A DNA stretch of 64,000 nucleotides from Anthopleura xanthogrammica (GCA_964019055.1 OZ025221.1:61001-125000), one strand, 5' to 3'; positions 11,286-25,800 are shown, numbered from the stretch's first letter. The notes: generated by a model from the sequence alone, not told the origin. Made by a program: numbers and translations.

Positions 11286-13380
11286 ATGGCGGCCAACATC
11301 AGACATGTCATAAAGCCGTTCTTACGTACGTTCATTCTCCAAATACACTGTGATGGCACTCTCCACTTTGTTTTCTAAAATATTTTGTGTGTTTTTATAG
11401 GTCACAGTCTTTCTTCCAGTTCGAGAAGCAACAGAATAACTAGGATTTTCACGAGATATGCATCATCATCTTTGCTTGAAGTGCAAACCCAAGATCAAGT
11501 GGCTACCGTCGTACTGAACAGAAAACCCGTCAATAGCTTCTCTCTCGAGTTTCTTGAAGAAATAAATACGACTTTCTCAGATCTTGAAAACAATAGAGAT
11601 ATCAGGGGAATGATCTTGACCTCGGTGAATACCGTACTATACCTATTTGTTCATTCCTGCATGTTGAATGGGGGGTCCCCAAGTATTGTTTGTCAACATT
11701 TTGGGACAAGTCCACTCTTTCTCCTCTTAAGCCATCTCTGTTTTCTAATGTTATAAATACCTTTCTAATCATATCGATTGTTTTTTTTTCTTGCAGAGTC
11801 TACCAAAAGTGTTTTCTGCTGGTTTAGACCTAATCAAGGAGGTTCATAATCCTGATCCAAAGCGTCTTGCTGTTTTCTGGCGAGGATTCCAAGAGATGTG
11901 GTTACAACTGTATGGATCTAGATTGGCTACTATTGCTGTTGTTAATGTAAGATTGATATTATTCATACTGGGACAAGTCATGATACACTGCTTACCATTA
12001 CCTTGGTGATTGTATTTATAGGGTCATGCTGTAGCTGGAGGATGTGTGCTCGCATCTGCTTGTGATTACAGAATTATGGCTCCGAACTATTCCATTGGAC
12101 TTAATGAAACAGTTGCAGTAAGTAGAACAATATTGAATCCCCAACCCAAAACCCAATATGGCACTCACTCCTGCATCAAATGAACCCATAAAAATAACCA
12201 GGGTCGCCAGGACTGTTCCTTGTAGCTCAGTCATCGGAACATGATGGGTCATCATGTTAACATCATCATGTTAGATTTTGTTTCACTAGCCCTCGTACCA
12301 TACAATTTATAGCATTTCTTCATTCATTTTTGACAATACTTTGTCATGTTTTAGGGCATTGCAGTTCCATCTTGGTGAGTGATTCTAATGATTATAGTGA
12401 TTCTATTGTTAGTGAGGTGTCAGTCTGTTGCTGGTGAGGTGTCAGTCTGTTGTTGGTGAGGTGTCAGTCTGTTGTTGGTGGGGTGTCAGTAGGGTGTTGG
12501 TGAGGTGTCAGTCTGTTGTTGGTGAGGTGTCAGTCTGTTGTTGGTGAGGTGTCAGTCTGTTGTTGGTAAGGTGTCAGTCTGTTGTTAGTGAGGTGTCAGT
12601 CTCTTGTTGGTGAGGTGTCAGTCTGTTGTTAGTGAGGTGTCAGTCTGTTGTTAGTGAGGTGTCAGTCTGTTGTTAGTGAGGTGTCAGTCTGTTGTTAGTG
12701 AGGTGTCAGTCTCTTGTTGGTGAGGTGTCAGTCTGTTGTTAGTAAGGTGTCAGTCTGTTGTTGGTAAAGTGTTAGTGTATGGTTATTACAGACAGCTAGT
12801 AGCTGATAACCTGGCTTGATTATATTTATAAATGTAAATAGTAATTTTTTTCTCTCGGAACAACAAACTAAATTGAATTGAATTGAACTAAATTGTTGAT
12901 AAGGTTTCAGTCTGTTGATGTAGAATGGCATTGAACTAAGCATCCAGTGTTTTTTCATCGAAGGGTGTCACAAACTCTCATCAACCTGGTTGGCAAGAGG
13001 GTTGGTGAACGAGCTGCTGTACTTGGTGTGATGTTTTCAAGTGATGATGCCTTATCCAGTGGTCTAGTTGACATGGTTGTTGATCAGGAAAACCTAATGG
13101 CAGAAGCTCAGAAACAGATGAAACAATGGCTTGCTGTCCCAGGTGAAAAATTAACTGACTCTAAACCATTAATGTTAACTGTTACAGTTAACTTTCTCTC
13201 CTTTTTTCAGATGCAGGAAGAACTCTTACAAAACACACAATACGTAGAAAAATGCTTCAAAATATGAGAGACAACAGAGAAGAAGACATCAATGACTTTG
13301 TTAGTTATATCATGCGGGAATCCACCCAAACCCAGGTTCAAATTCAAATTGATAACATCAAACGCAAAAGCAAAAAGTAA
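11286..13380 (+). CDS. ECI1: Enoyl-CoA delta-isomerase 1, copy 2
   Basis: Tandem paralogue of the preceding gene. Exons: 11286..11325, 11401..11624, 11797..11946, 12022..12117, 12355..12374, 12964..13142, 13211..13380 (292 aa). Exons 4, 5 and 6 have the same lengths as in copy 1 (96, 20, 179 nt). The N-terminus (MAANIRHVIKPFLRHS...) is a basic Ser-rich mitochondrial presequence. Seen: RKPVNSFSLEFLEEI, FSAGLDL, GHAVAGGC, CDYRIMAPNYSIGLNET with the catalytic Glu in its canonical context, and WVSQTLINLVGKRVGERAA. This copy is closer to the vertebrate enzyme than copy 1. The start ATG lies inside a perfect YY1-type AAGATGGCGGC (11283-11293). AATAAA is at 13455-13460. Confidence 0.93.
12400..12775. 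repeat. 22-bp minisatellite in ECI1 copy 2 intron 5
   Basis: About 17 copies of a 22-bp unit (GGTGAGGTGTCAGTCTGTTGTT), starting about 25 bases after the donor of the 20-nt microexon. The unit contains GGTGAGG, itself donor-like. The same family is at 56.8-57.06 kb. Confidence 0.9.
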
Positions 13381-13892
13381 ATCATAATGTTGGTAGATCG
13401 TTACACGATAAAAATTCTTGTTAAACACTATGTGGAATGTAACACTAAACTAGAAATAAAGACATTGTTACCTAGTATTCGTGTAGTATTGGAACTTTAT
13501 TTCATTGATCAGCACTTCCAAATGCTTCGTTTTCTTACTACAATTGGCTACTTATTTTCATCACAGTTTTTTCAAGTATCACTGACATTGTGTATGATGT
13601 GCAACTCATCGTAAGCTTACATCCTACCAAGAGTTGTGTGCAAAAATCACTTTGTTCTTTTTCATCCTTGCTAAGCAAGCTTCAAGGAATGAACAGTGGA
13701 ATGTCACTTTTGACATTTCTATAAATAATTGATTATTTGTTAACATAATGGGCATTCATTTACCAGCAGTAAGGCATGCATTTGTTCTGCTAATTCATTA
13801 ACGATATAGTATAAGAAATAGTGCTTTCGGTAAGACACCTGATGTTACCAGGCTCAAGTTCGTTTATTTTATCAGTTTCCAAGGAAACGGTT
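13381..13892. other. Convergent 3' region, ECI1 copy 2 and polycystin
   Basis: 3' UTR space of two converging genes: AATAAA on the plus strand at 13455-13460, and its complement TTTATT at about 13862-13867 for the minus-strand polycystin. No other gene is seen. Confidence 0.65.
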
Positions 13893-16800
13893 TTATTCCA
13901 CGGACTCACTGTCCAGGTTTTCACTCAGAGTTAGTTTTTTCTCCTTTTTCTTTTTCTTCTGTCGTTTCTGCTCTTTGTTGTTAGATGGCATCTCATCTTC
14001 GAATCCATTGTTGTCCTGAGCAAAGTCATTCAGACTGTCGTTTTCTGCCCCTTCAGGTAGGATTCTTTCTTTGTCACTAGATCCCGCGGGCGACTTACGG
14101 GATACTTGGTCCGTATCATCTCCCCAGGCAGCTTTACTTTTAAGAGAGACTGCACTCCTTGGTTTCACTTTCTTGGCTTTCTTTTTCTTTTTCTCTTTCT
14201 TGGATATCTGCTCTGGATCGCTGTCATATTTAGGGATGTTGTTGTCGTCCACTGACTTGACTTCAGATAGGAAACTGTTTAATTCTGCATCAGTTGCGCT
14301 CCTACTTCTATCTACGTCATCCAATACTTCAGACAATTCAGTCTCACTTGCCAACGGAACAGGGGTTAAACTCTGTGCCTTATCACAATTAGGGGACCTT
14401 AATGGTCTTGGAGAGTGCAGCAGAATCGGTGTTCGCAGACCACTCGGTGAGGCGTACATACTTCTAACTGATGCTGCAGGACTTGGGATTGTATTTTCTT
14501 GTTTGGGGTCCGTTGAGGCATTAAGAAGGTTGTACTCTATGCTGGGTTTGTCGTCGTTGTCACTTTGACCACCTGAGTCATCGGAGTTGGACCCAGATGA
14601 ACTGTCTTCTTCTTCAATGTCACTTTCGCGTGTTGTAAATCGGCTTTCCATCTCTTCTTCTCTCAGCTTCTTGTAGCGGTATGATCGATGAAACGCTTCA
14701 AGCTGGTTGTCGTCGTTTTTGTTAAGAAACTCTTCAAAAACAGGAATTGCGTCAGCCAGTTCATCCTCGAAGTAATCCCAATCAACTTCCAACAATATTT
14801 TAAACATCTTTTTCTTTCTCTCTCTGGATGTTTCAGCGTCGAACCATCGGGTGTGCCTCATGTTCTCAAACGTCATGTTCCTCATGTAATGCATGATGCT
14901 GTCGGCGTGTTCCTCAATAGTATCACAGTCTTTCTCAAGTTTTGATTTGGGTTCTTTGTATATTGGCATGATGGCGTTCCCAATGGTTTTCCCAATATTC
15001 TCTTTCAACCTGTGCACCATAAAATTCACAATTTCGTATTCATTGGGCTGCTTGTTGACGTCATTTTTGACCTCGGCAAAAGAGTCGTTGATGATCGACA
15101 AGAACATGTTGATGAGAATGAACACCATGGTAACCGTGTAAAAATAGAAAAAGGTTGGTCCAATCAGCCGGTTGGCGTCGGTGATTTCTTTAAGAGCAAA
15201 CTTGCCTAAAATTGTATCCATCAAAGTAGCTGCACTACGGAGAATGGTTCCAAATCCTTCCATGCTCTGTCCGAACACGAGGCAAGCAAACTGGGCATAA
15301 GCAAAGAATGCCATCCCATAGATGAAGAGGAACGCGAAGATTCTTGGAAAACACACACTTAACGTTTGAGCAAGAAGTGACATTCTTCTATTGAATCGAA
15401 GAAGACGAACGATTTTAAGGAATGACAAGAACACTATTAAGCCCATCATGGCATTGATCCATTCATCTAAAAAGGCGGTATAGTGAAAGCTTACGAACTT
15501 GTTGTGGTCCATGCGCATTGCTTTCACCGAGTCACCTGTGAACTTGATTCTGACGAAATACAAGACGACAAGGGACAAGGATAACATGGTAACGAACACC
15601 TCCACCATGCTCCATGGGTTCTTTAAGTGACCTAGTCCTTCTTTCTTGACCATCTTCAGCTCACGAAATATAAAATAGAGTGTAAAAAGAAGATAGACGA
15701 TTTCACAGCTCAGAACAAAGTACATATCTCCCCCAACATAGCGATACAACTTGAGTGTTAAAATACTAGGATAGTTGAAGAGCCCGCCTGTTGGTAACTG
15801 CTCATACAGTAAAGTAATCACACAGAAAAAGTTCGTATTTGCATTGTAGATCGAGAGTTCTGTAAATATGGCTCTGGTATAGCGATCAAGCCAATTGTTA
15901 TCTCGCAGTGAGTCCAACAATGCCTGAGCTACAGGACCATTTGCCTTGGAAGATGTGGGTAGTTCTTGAACATATCCTAAAGGGACAAACATATTGTAGT
16001 ACTTAACAGTGTACACTGGAGCCGTTCAGCAGAGACTGTGTCAAACACCTGTCTACCCTCACACATACTACAATCAATAAATAACTAAACGTACCTCCAG
16101 CTTGGTAAGTAGCCTTGTAACCCCAGTAAGCGAAAGTCTTCAACTCTTCTCCTGATTGATGGTCCCAGGCTGTCTTTTTTGATGGCTGTACGTGTGGGTT
16201 AGTGGTGTTAGTGATGGGGGTTTTTTTCCAGCCCGGTAACATGTTTCTACGGTCTTCTTCATCCGGTGAGTAAAAATCATTACATTCAGGGATGGCATCG
16301 TGGAAGATTTTGAGGTGAGTGCAAGAATCTAAATTTCCACAAAAATATGAAGTCATCAATATAAAGGTCAAGGATGGAGTATAGTACATTCATCTTTTCA
16401 GGCTTCTCAGGATCACTTCCTGGACTTGGCATTGCATGTGAGTGGAGTTTGTTGGATTTCTCCCTTGACTCGAGGGTTTTCCTCTGGGTTCTCTGGTTTT
16501 CCTCCCTCCGCAAAACCCAAGACACTGAATTTCAGTTTGATTTGTGAGTTAGCCATGCCCTGACTTAGATCAGCCCAGAGGTTGTTTCAGGGTTCAATCT
16601 GTGAGCTAGTCATGCCCTGACTTAGATCAGCCCTGAGGTCAGTTTCAGGGTTCTATCTGTGAGTTAGTTTTTGTAGGTTGATTAATTACCTTTCTTTACT
16701 CGTAGCTGCCGTAGTCTTGTCACGGCCAGAATTAAATCAGTCGGGGTGTCAGCAACAAAGCCCAGAGGGTAATCTTTACGATCGTTGTACCATTTATTTT

Positions 16801-19800
16801 GGTAAATGCTGGGTAGTACCGTCTTATTCATCCACTTCCAGTAATCATTGATCTTTGATACCTAAACACATCACATCCAACCAGTTATAGTTAGTAAATG
16901 AGAGTTATTCCGCTCGACAGACAAAGAAAGACACACGTACCTTATCGAATTTAAGATTTTCATTACTATATCGGCAATGTAGAAATATATCATTAATGTA
17001 CTTAGTAACTCGGTAGGTTGCTGGGTCTCTGTTCCCGTAGCTGACAGTCAAAACAATCAACAGAAAGAACATGTACCACACAATTTCCCGGATGATTGAT
17101 TTCATGTGTTTTTCTTTCATACGTAGCTGACGTGCGATTTCTAGCTTGGCTTCGTCAGGTGGACGGTCTGTGATGAGCTTCTTGAAGTTTTCTTTTTCAT
17201 CCTCATTCAGATCCTGTTGGTCAAAAGCACCAAACATTAGTAAACTATTAATGACAGTAATCGATGGTACGCATGTTTTCATTGGCTAATAAAGCTTCAT
17301 AAAATAACTGTTATAAATCTCGCTTTCTGATTGGTTGATTGCTCGTGCATCATGAGAGCACGCAGCAGGTGCAGACATTTTGTATTTTATGAAGAAATAA
17401 AAGAAATAAAAAACTTGCTTGCTGTATTGTGTGCAGTTCTAAAACACACGGGGATTAACAGAACACGAGGGAAGTGTTAGGAGAAGCACAACCGGGAAGC
17501 AGAGTGCTTGCCAACGATTCTCGAGTGTTCTGTCAAGTGCTTTACAACCAATGAACACACGAGGTTTATAGCAGTTAGTTTACAACTGGTTTTAGATTTT
17601 TACTTGTAAAAAGACTTTTTTCAATCTGATTGACACATAAGCAATTTACTGACTTACATTGACATTTTTATGCAGCCATTCCTCATCCGTGGATAGTTTA
17701 TTGGCGTCTGTCAATGGATCACTCTCTGCCTTATTTGGATCTTTGATCAAGAGAGCAAAAATCGATGCCAGTAGGAACACCTTGATTGGTTGAGATATCA
17801 GGACATCTTGTATGAAGGATATGGTCATCGACATTAACCACTGTGCTGACTTCTCTTCGCCGTACGTTATACCATAAAAAATAACAAACACTGCCGATGC
17901 AAGAGAGCTTCCTAGAGCAAGTGCGTATGCCACGTACACAAACCAGTGAGGAATACCTTCTTTCTTAGGTTTTTCATCTTTCTCTTTTCCCACTTCGATG
18001 TCGATCTCGTTTGCACTAATTCCTTCCTTTGGAGCATCTTTCACTTTTGTTTCTTTGGCGCGTGCCTTCCTGAAGAGTTGCACAACGATAAGATTGGAGG
18101 GGAATACGACGAGGCTGCTCGTGATCCCAATTGAAACTTGTGCAAGAGAAAAGCTAAAACCAGCGACTTTGATGGATCCCTTTGGTCCTTGTGATGTGTC
18201 CGAATTATAGAACATGATATTTGCTAACATTGTGCAAAGCAAGATAGACAAGCAGCATGTTAATCGCTGGACGCGTGTGAACGTACTGCGGGCAGGACGC
18301 GTTACCACGGAAAACCAAAGGTGTCCATCTGTCAGATTCTTGCGCACCTAAAACAAGGAAGACAGCAGAAATATGACTACACACATCATACATGACGGAT
18401 AGCTACAATGTACGGTTGAACATACCTCAGTGGCAAAGAGAACGTTGAACTTTGTCAATTCGTTACTTGTGGCAGGATACAAAATACGTTCAATCTTGCC
18501 ATCACCTTCATCTACAGCTAACCACCTATCACACACAAACCACCATCGCTGCCCTGTCTGTAAGTCGTTTACCATTACCCTCAATAGATTCCATGACGGA
18601 TAGCTTCCTCCATTGTTATGCCAAATACGTATATCCCTGATGCTTCCTAAGGACTGTGGTACTGTCATGAGGAACGCGTCTACCCCGCCGGTACGGAATG
18701 TCTTACGCGCAGGGTCTTTGAGCACTCGAGGATCACTCTCTCCTACTGAACCATCCATGACTACTGATACTTCAGCACTGGAGCCAGCTCCACGCATAAA
18801 TCCTGTGTGCACGTGAATCTCGTAGCAATACGTATCCCGCGGGTCATTATCGGGTAGAGGACTCACTCCAGTCTGACAAAAGGAAATGCATGTTGAGTGA
18901 AATGTTTGCGATAAATACTTTACTGAATGATCTAATAGAGCCATCTGATGGGTTTACATAACCATGCCTTCAGTTATAGAATAGTTACAGAATAAGAATA
19001 CTATCAATGAATTGAGCAATTTCATTGGATAAACAGTGACATTGTAAAGTGTTTACCGTGATCGTGCTCTACAGCGGAATGTTTCTTACCTTTTCAGCAT
19101 CACGTCTGTCAGCTCTTCTTGCAGGAATCAAGAAAAGAAAGTAAAGGATAAATACAACTAACACAGTGCTCACACAGACGTATGCGTCCTCAAAGTTAAT
19201 GTTCTTCACTTTATTCCAGTCGATCTTGTTTGGCGGGACAATGAAACTTGAACTGAACGATGTCAGGTGGTCACAAAGGCATTGGGTTCGTAGCGGGGTC
19301 GTCTGTGGACCAACCTTGAAAACACAAATAAATCAGGTTGCAATTGGGTTGAGGAAATTGCTGGGTTTCAAACAGCTGATGATATTATTTAAGCGCATTA
19401 GATCATATACTTTATCATTACCATTATTTATAATGAATGTTTGCGCTATAGAAACATTCAATTATTATTAATTATTATTAATTATTATTTGAATCTCATT
19501 ATCTGTTCCAAAATGGTGGTGAAACACTCATCACCATGTGATCAGTTGATATCGATTGGCAGGTGGGTGGTAACTTACCACGCATCCATCAGATTTCCAA
19601 CTTTCATTCAGCACATTCCAGTACATACAGCTCGATGTATACAAAATGGCGGTAAAGTTCACTGGGAGAACGTCAACATTGTTGGTTGCGTTTCGAGGTT
19701 TGAACTTGATTCCAATGTAGTAGCGTCCAGCAGCAGTATGGTTCAAATCCTTGTTGCTCAGGAAAATCTTGAATGCTGATGAATGATTAGATGACTTGCT

Positions 19801-22800
19801 GCAGTTGGAGCTGAAGTCCCATCTACCATCATGTGGAAGTGTATAATTGTAGTCGTAGTTACTTTCACTGGGAAATGATCCTTGCTTTATGAAAACATAA
19901 AAGCCGTACTCACAGCTGTCAGGGTAGACATTAACATGAATAGCACTGTCATTAATGTGCACTCTCGTTCGAATGAAATACAACTTGTCCTCTTCCATGG
20001 TGTATATTACAGGACTAACTTGCGATGACACACGATCAATAATCATTTCGACAGGTTTGGAGAGGTTTTGGAACATCAAAGAATCGTGTGTGGTACTGTT
20101 TTTAAACTCGATTGTTGCAACTTGTCCTCCTTCCACAAGATATGCACTTTCGTCATAATTATAAATGTTCTTTGAAGATGTCAGAATCTAAGAAAAGAAA
20201 TGTTTTTACATATTAGCAAGCAAATCATCTAAAATGCAGCTGTGCATGATGATAATACGTATATGGTATTAACACATCATAAGTGATCACTTCACTTTGT
20301 TTACGTAAACTTTATTTACTTCCCATCGATTAGAAAGGGAATCAAGGGAGGCCGGCGTAGCACTAGTGTACTCGACTCTCACCTCTGCATGGGGTCTCGG
20401 GTGCGATTCCTGGACTCAGGACGGACGTCAGAGCAGCTCAATTTAGAGAAAAAAACAAGAGAATGTCAATTTCCTAAGAATTAGAACCTATTGTTTTGTC
20501 CTCAAAATTGAGCTGCATTCCGACGTGCTGCAAGGGGTCTACAGAATAGCAGATGTCAGAATTACATTCCATTGCCTTCAATGTTTTAAGATATTTGGGT
20601 CAGTTTCTATACATTTACTGCATTGTTGACCCAAATGCCTCGACTTGAAACAATTGTTTGAAGGCAATTGAGTGTAACTCTGATATCTGCGATTGTTAGG
20701 TAAGATGCAGGACATTCCTATCTCTTCCCCTGACGTGATGAACAATTTTTACTGACCCCTCCCCTCTCCTCTACACACTCCGTGAGAAGAAGATCAAAAG
20801 CAAAGCAAATCGACACAAAAAGGGAAATGGAAAGCTCCACTTGCGAGTTCTCTGTTACTCAAGGTTAGCCCGCTTGGTTTTGTGCAGAATATACATCATA
20901 TACTACTTTAGTAATTCAATAATTTTCTCACCATTGAATCAATTGCTGCTGGTTCTTTTCCACCTCCCAAATCCTCGCCTGGAAACATCTCGGGGTTGGT
21001 TTGCAAGCCTAAGCCTGACATCGAGAAGCTTTTATTTTTCAAATCCTCACTTCGTTCACGTGACAACTCAATTTCCATCGTATCAGTTTTCAATACCGTG
21101 GCTTTTTCTCCGGGTCGTTTTGTATTTTGGACTAGTGAAGCTATACCTTCTATGGTTTTAGTAATGGTGGAAGCTAACTTTCTATTCTGTTGACAAAATA
21201 ACATTTTATATTTATTTCATATGTATTGAAAAATGAAAAGAGGTAGGGTGACGTAGCATCCCATGTGAGTAGAGAGTGGTTTCCCTCCCTTCATAAAATC
21301 TAAAACACTAAATTCCAGTTCGATCTTTGAGTTTATAGCCGTGCCCTGACTTAGATCAGCCCAGGGTTCTATCTGTGAGTTAGCCATGCCCTGACTTAGT
21401 TCAGCCCAGAGGTTGTTTCAGGGTTTGATCTGTGAGTTAGCCGTGCCCTGACTTAGATCAGCCCGGAGGTTGTTTCAGGGTTTGATCTGTGAGTTAGCCA
21501 TGCCCTGACTTAGATCAGCCTAGAGGTTGTTTCAGGGTTCAATGTGTGAGTTAGCCATGCCCTGACTTAGATCAGCCCAGAGGTTGTTACAGGGTTCAAT
21601 CTGTGAGTTAGGCCTGCCCTGACTTAGATCAGCCTAGAGGTTGTTTCAGGGTTCAATCTGTGAGTTAGCCATGCCCTGACTTAGATCAGCCCAGAGGTTG
21701 TTACAGGGTTCCATCTGTGAGTTAGGCCTGCCCTGACTTAGATCAGCCTAGAGGTTGTTTCAGGGTTCAATCTGTGAGTTAGCCATGCCCTGACTTAGAT
21801 CAGCCCAGAGGTTGTTACAGGGTTCCATCTGTGAGTTAGGCATGCCCTGACTTAGATCAGCCCAGAGGTTGTTTCATGGTTTTTTTTTATGGTCAGTGAT
21901 CTTGAATCTTACTGTTTTCTTTTGTTCTTCACTGATCGCTTTCGGTGTTGGCTGTTCTTCATCCTCGTCACTTGACTCTGTCACTCCCGGTGTTGTAGGT
22001 ACTACTTTTTCCTTTACAGGAGCAGCCACGAAGTCAATACAATTACTGATACCTTCATAGACCGCCTTGACTGCCTGCTCTACCTCTTGAGGCTCAGCAT
22101 TATCAGATTTGGACTTAATTGTGGAAGTCATTTTACTGAATATATCGACTGCTTGTTCCTAAAACACAATCGTTATTGTTATCAAATGATACTGATTATC
22201 TCTAGAACAAGTCAATCGTTATTGTTATCAAATGATACTGATTATCTCTAGAACAAGTCAATGTTCTTGTTATTTTAGTATCTTACGTATTTGGGTTGAT
22301 TGTTTACCTTAGCTTCTGATGTGAGTTCCTTGGGATCATTAATAGCCTGTTCGAGGGTTTTAGTTGTCTGAGTCACATCTTTTAGATTCGTAGCGGTGTT
22401 TGCAACCTGCGCCATAACATCAATAACCTGGGTTCTAATCTGTGGTGGTTGAAATGAGACAAATTGTTAGTCTGAGTAAACGGGATGAACCGATGCAAAA
22501 TGAAATATGCTTCTAACAAGCAATAAAGATATCATGTAAATTGTCCTTTTTTCACGTCCCATACGCATCCGCTAAAAGTGTAAACAACAGCTAGCTCCAG
22601 ACACTTTGAATCGTCCAATCTCTTGTAACTATGGTAACGCACGCGCACAAAAATTTCTCTGTTTGTGCCGCATTGCAGATACGGTAAGCGAGAAGATTAT
22701 CCGGCCTGCGTAATCCATACATAAGGCGCCTCAGTCCCTGCGTGCGGTTGTCTCGGGGGTATGATTCTGTCAAGGATAGTGAGGGAAACTTCATACTCTG

Positions 22801-25800
22801 CAACAGCCATGTGGCATATGTTATCAATCTTATCAACATATATACCTTGGTCCTCTCCTCCGTTTCTTTAGCTAGCTGAGCAGGGCTCTTCGTTGTTGGT
22901 ACTTCTTCACCATTGTCGGGCGTACTGCTGCCCTCTGACGAAGAAGACACCGAAGACGAATCTTGGTTTACTTGGGAGAGGATTGAAGACACGACTTGGT
23001 TGAGTTCGTTACCACTGCCTGATGCCAGCAGATTCTGGACGCTGCTGTCCAGGATGTTACCAAGACTTTTTGTGTCTAACTTCTGTTCTTTTACCTTACC
23101 AAGTCAAATGGGAAACAGAGTTGTTAGTTATTTTCAATACTAGAAGTGAGATTATTTATAACTTAACACAAACGCTGCATCGTATATCCAGCCAGGAATC
23201 AAGCTAGGGTGTCGCAGCAGTAGTACTATTGTCTCTCATCTCTGGGATCTCAGGTTCGATTCCTGGACTCGCCATCATAAGTGAGTGGAGTTTCTTAGGT
23301 CTCTCCCCTGCATGATTTAAGGTTTTGATTTTTGAGTTAGCCCTGCCCTGACTTAGATCAGCCCAAAGGTTGCTACAGGGTTCTATCTGTGAGTTAGCCG
23401 TTCCTGACTTAGATCAGCTCAGAGGTTTCAGGATATTGATTAAATTTGAATTTTTTTTTTTTTTAAGTAGGGTGAATCAATGCTGCAGAGATAGATATAT
23501 ATACCTCGATGGGGATACATGTTGATGTGTTTATAGCTTTGTGCTTATCTGCCACGTGTACTATAACATAGACTGTGTAGTTCTTATCTTTTGGGCCTGG
23601 CATCATGCTCTCCACTTTATAGCTTGGTTCTCCCCTGTCTGGCGCTAAGATTGTCATTTCGCCTTGACATTCTAGAAGCAATGTAAAAAACAAGACGTTT
23701 ATATAATAATTTATAATATGACGTACTGACGTGTCTTGCACTAACCTCGAGCAGTGCCGTAAGTGTATAAAAGAGGTTGATCTTCGTCTTGCCATCCAGA
23801 GCATGTTATCATGAATGTAGTGTTAAGTGCAAGGCCAGTCTTGGGTGTCACGTCACAGGTACCATTTATCGGTTTTGAATTGGCCTTCCTCTCATAACCC
23901 GCAAATCCTGTTACTCCTTTTTCCCCTCGACTTCCTTTACAAATGAACTTGTACTCCACTCCACCTTTCAGTCCATTAGGACCAATTGAAAAACTTCGCC
24001 CATCAATTGGTGTAGTGATTAATTGTTTTACTTGGTCTTCTGTGAGTGTTTCGTGTTCAGAGCTTCCAGGTTCCTTGCGACGGATTTCCCACTTGTAGAG
24101 AACTGGTGTCATCATAGTACAGCTTACACAATAACATGATAACGAAATTTTGCTTGAAGGATTCAACTTTTCTTTGCAGTTGTAATGGCATCTGAAAAAG
24201 GAAGAAAAGCATCAATAACAAGTCAGTTATTTACAGTTCATCACTATAACACGCTCAGGCGGAATCGTCGTCGCGACCAAGTAGGCTTTGCTAAACTTCA
24301 ATCAAGGCATTTCCGTGACATTTTATAGGCACGTGGTCGACTTAGAAACTTTGTTTTCCGACAATAAAACACTTTGTTTGCTGTCGTCCACCAAAAACCT
24401 ATTTTGTCGAAAGCGCAAATTGTACGATTTCGCGCGTACTATAGAGAAGCAATGTAATGATATAGTGCGTTGCACATATATACTCTTGTTACTGACAACT
24501 ATTGTTTATGCATTAACTTACTCTATGGCCATAGCCGGTGGATCGCCTGCCATGATATTCCATTTTTGGTTGGTGCATTTGCTTCGTCTGTCATCATGCA
24601 CAACACACACTTTAAACTCATATGTCGTGTTTTCTTGCATCTTTGCAGTAGAAACTGGCAAATTAGAAAGATTCCCTTCCAGTCTTCCAGGCCCATCTCC
24701 AAAGCATCCCCCGAGGTCAGTCACATTTTGCCTGCCATTGACTGGTATTTCACGTGGTTTGGGTACGGCTGGAATATTGTCCGGGTCAACACTCGTGGGC
24801 AGCGTGTAATTATCTCCCTCGCGTTTACAAAACCAATAACATTTTAGCTTTTTGTCACTGGATGCTGTTAATTCTGTATCTGGGTCTCTGGAGTTTCGTG
24901 CATCAAGATATCTTGTTTTATTGAACCCAACAGCAACCTCGGTTCCACCGACAATCTCCGCAGTAATAGGTGACGCAATGATACGAAGATAACAGCAAGC
25001 AGTACCATGGACTCCAATGATTTCAGTCATGTTCAGGGTGAAGCAGACTTTGTAAACACCCACTTGTAATGTTCTGGGGAGAAGGCTTATATGCTCCTTA
25101 CTGGTATCAGCACGACCCGTCATATTTATCGGGACATCCAGGGACTTCTGTGAGCTGTTGTATATTTTCCACGTGAGGATACGCTTCAATGATGCTTCGC
25201 AATCGATTGTATTTTTAGAACGAATTTCAATTTCTACTGATCGTATTTTTTCTGTAGCAGAAGTTGAATTAGGAGAAAAATCCATGATAGTAACCGTTGG
25301 CTGTTTACAAGGGATTTGTACCATAACTGCTTTACTCTCTAACTTGCATTCCGAGACTCTATTACCGCACTCCATTATGACACTATACTCCCCAACACCT
25401 GGGTATGTATGGTTGGTATGAAAACTGGCTCCTTTAAATCTTATTAGAGTTGATTGAAATCCAAGGCTGCTATTGCAGTTAGAAGTTTCTGGCACCAATA
25501 ATTCTGGAATACTGGAATCACCATAATTTATATAACAGCACCAGTTCGGCCCGACCATGTTTGGGGCTGCAGTAAAGATGTGATGGCCTTTCTTTGGTTT
25601 TGGTCCATCGTTGAGCAGGCTGGCACAATCGATATTATCGTCAATTGTCAGGTTTATTTTGATAGTTTCACTACTGACGTCATTTTTTACTTGAACTTTA
25701 ACCTCTTTTTTTCCGCTTGTTGTGAACCTGTGAGTGATGCTACCACAACTCGAGTTCTTAATGACTTGTTCAGGACCATTACAATCAAAGTAGAATGAAC

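Noticed and set aside
14071..14568. 165-codon plus-strand frame
   Set aside because: It is antisense to the last exon of the polycystin, whose minus-strand reading has clear homology.
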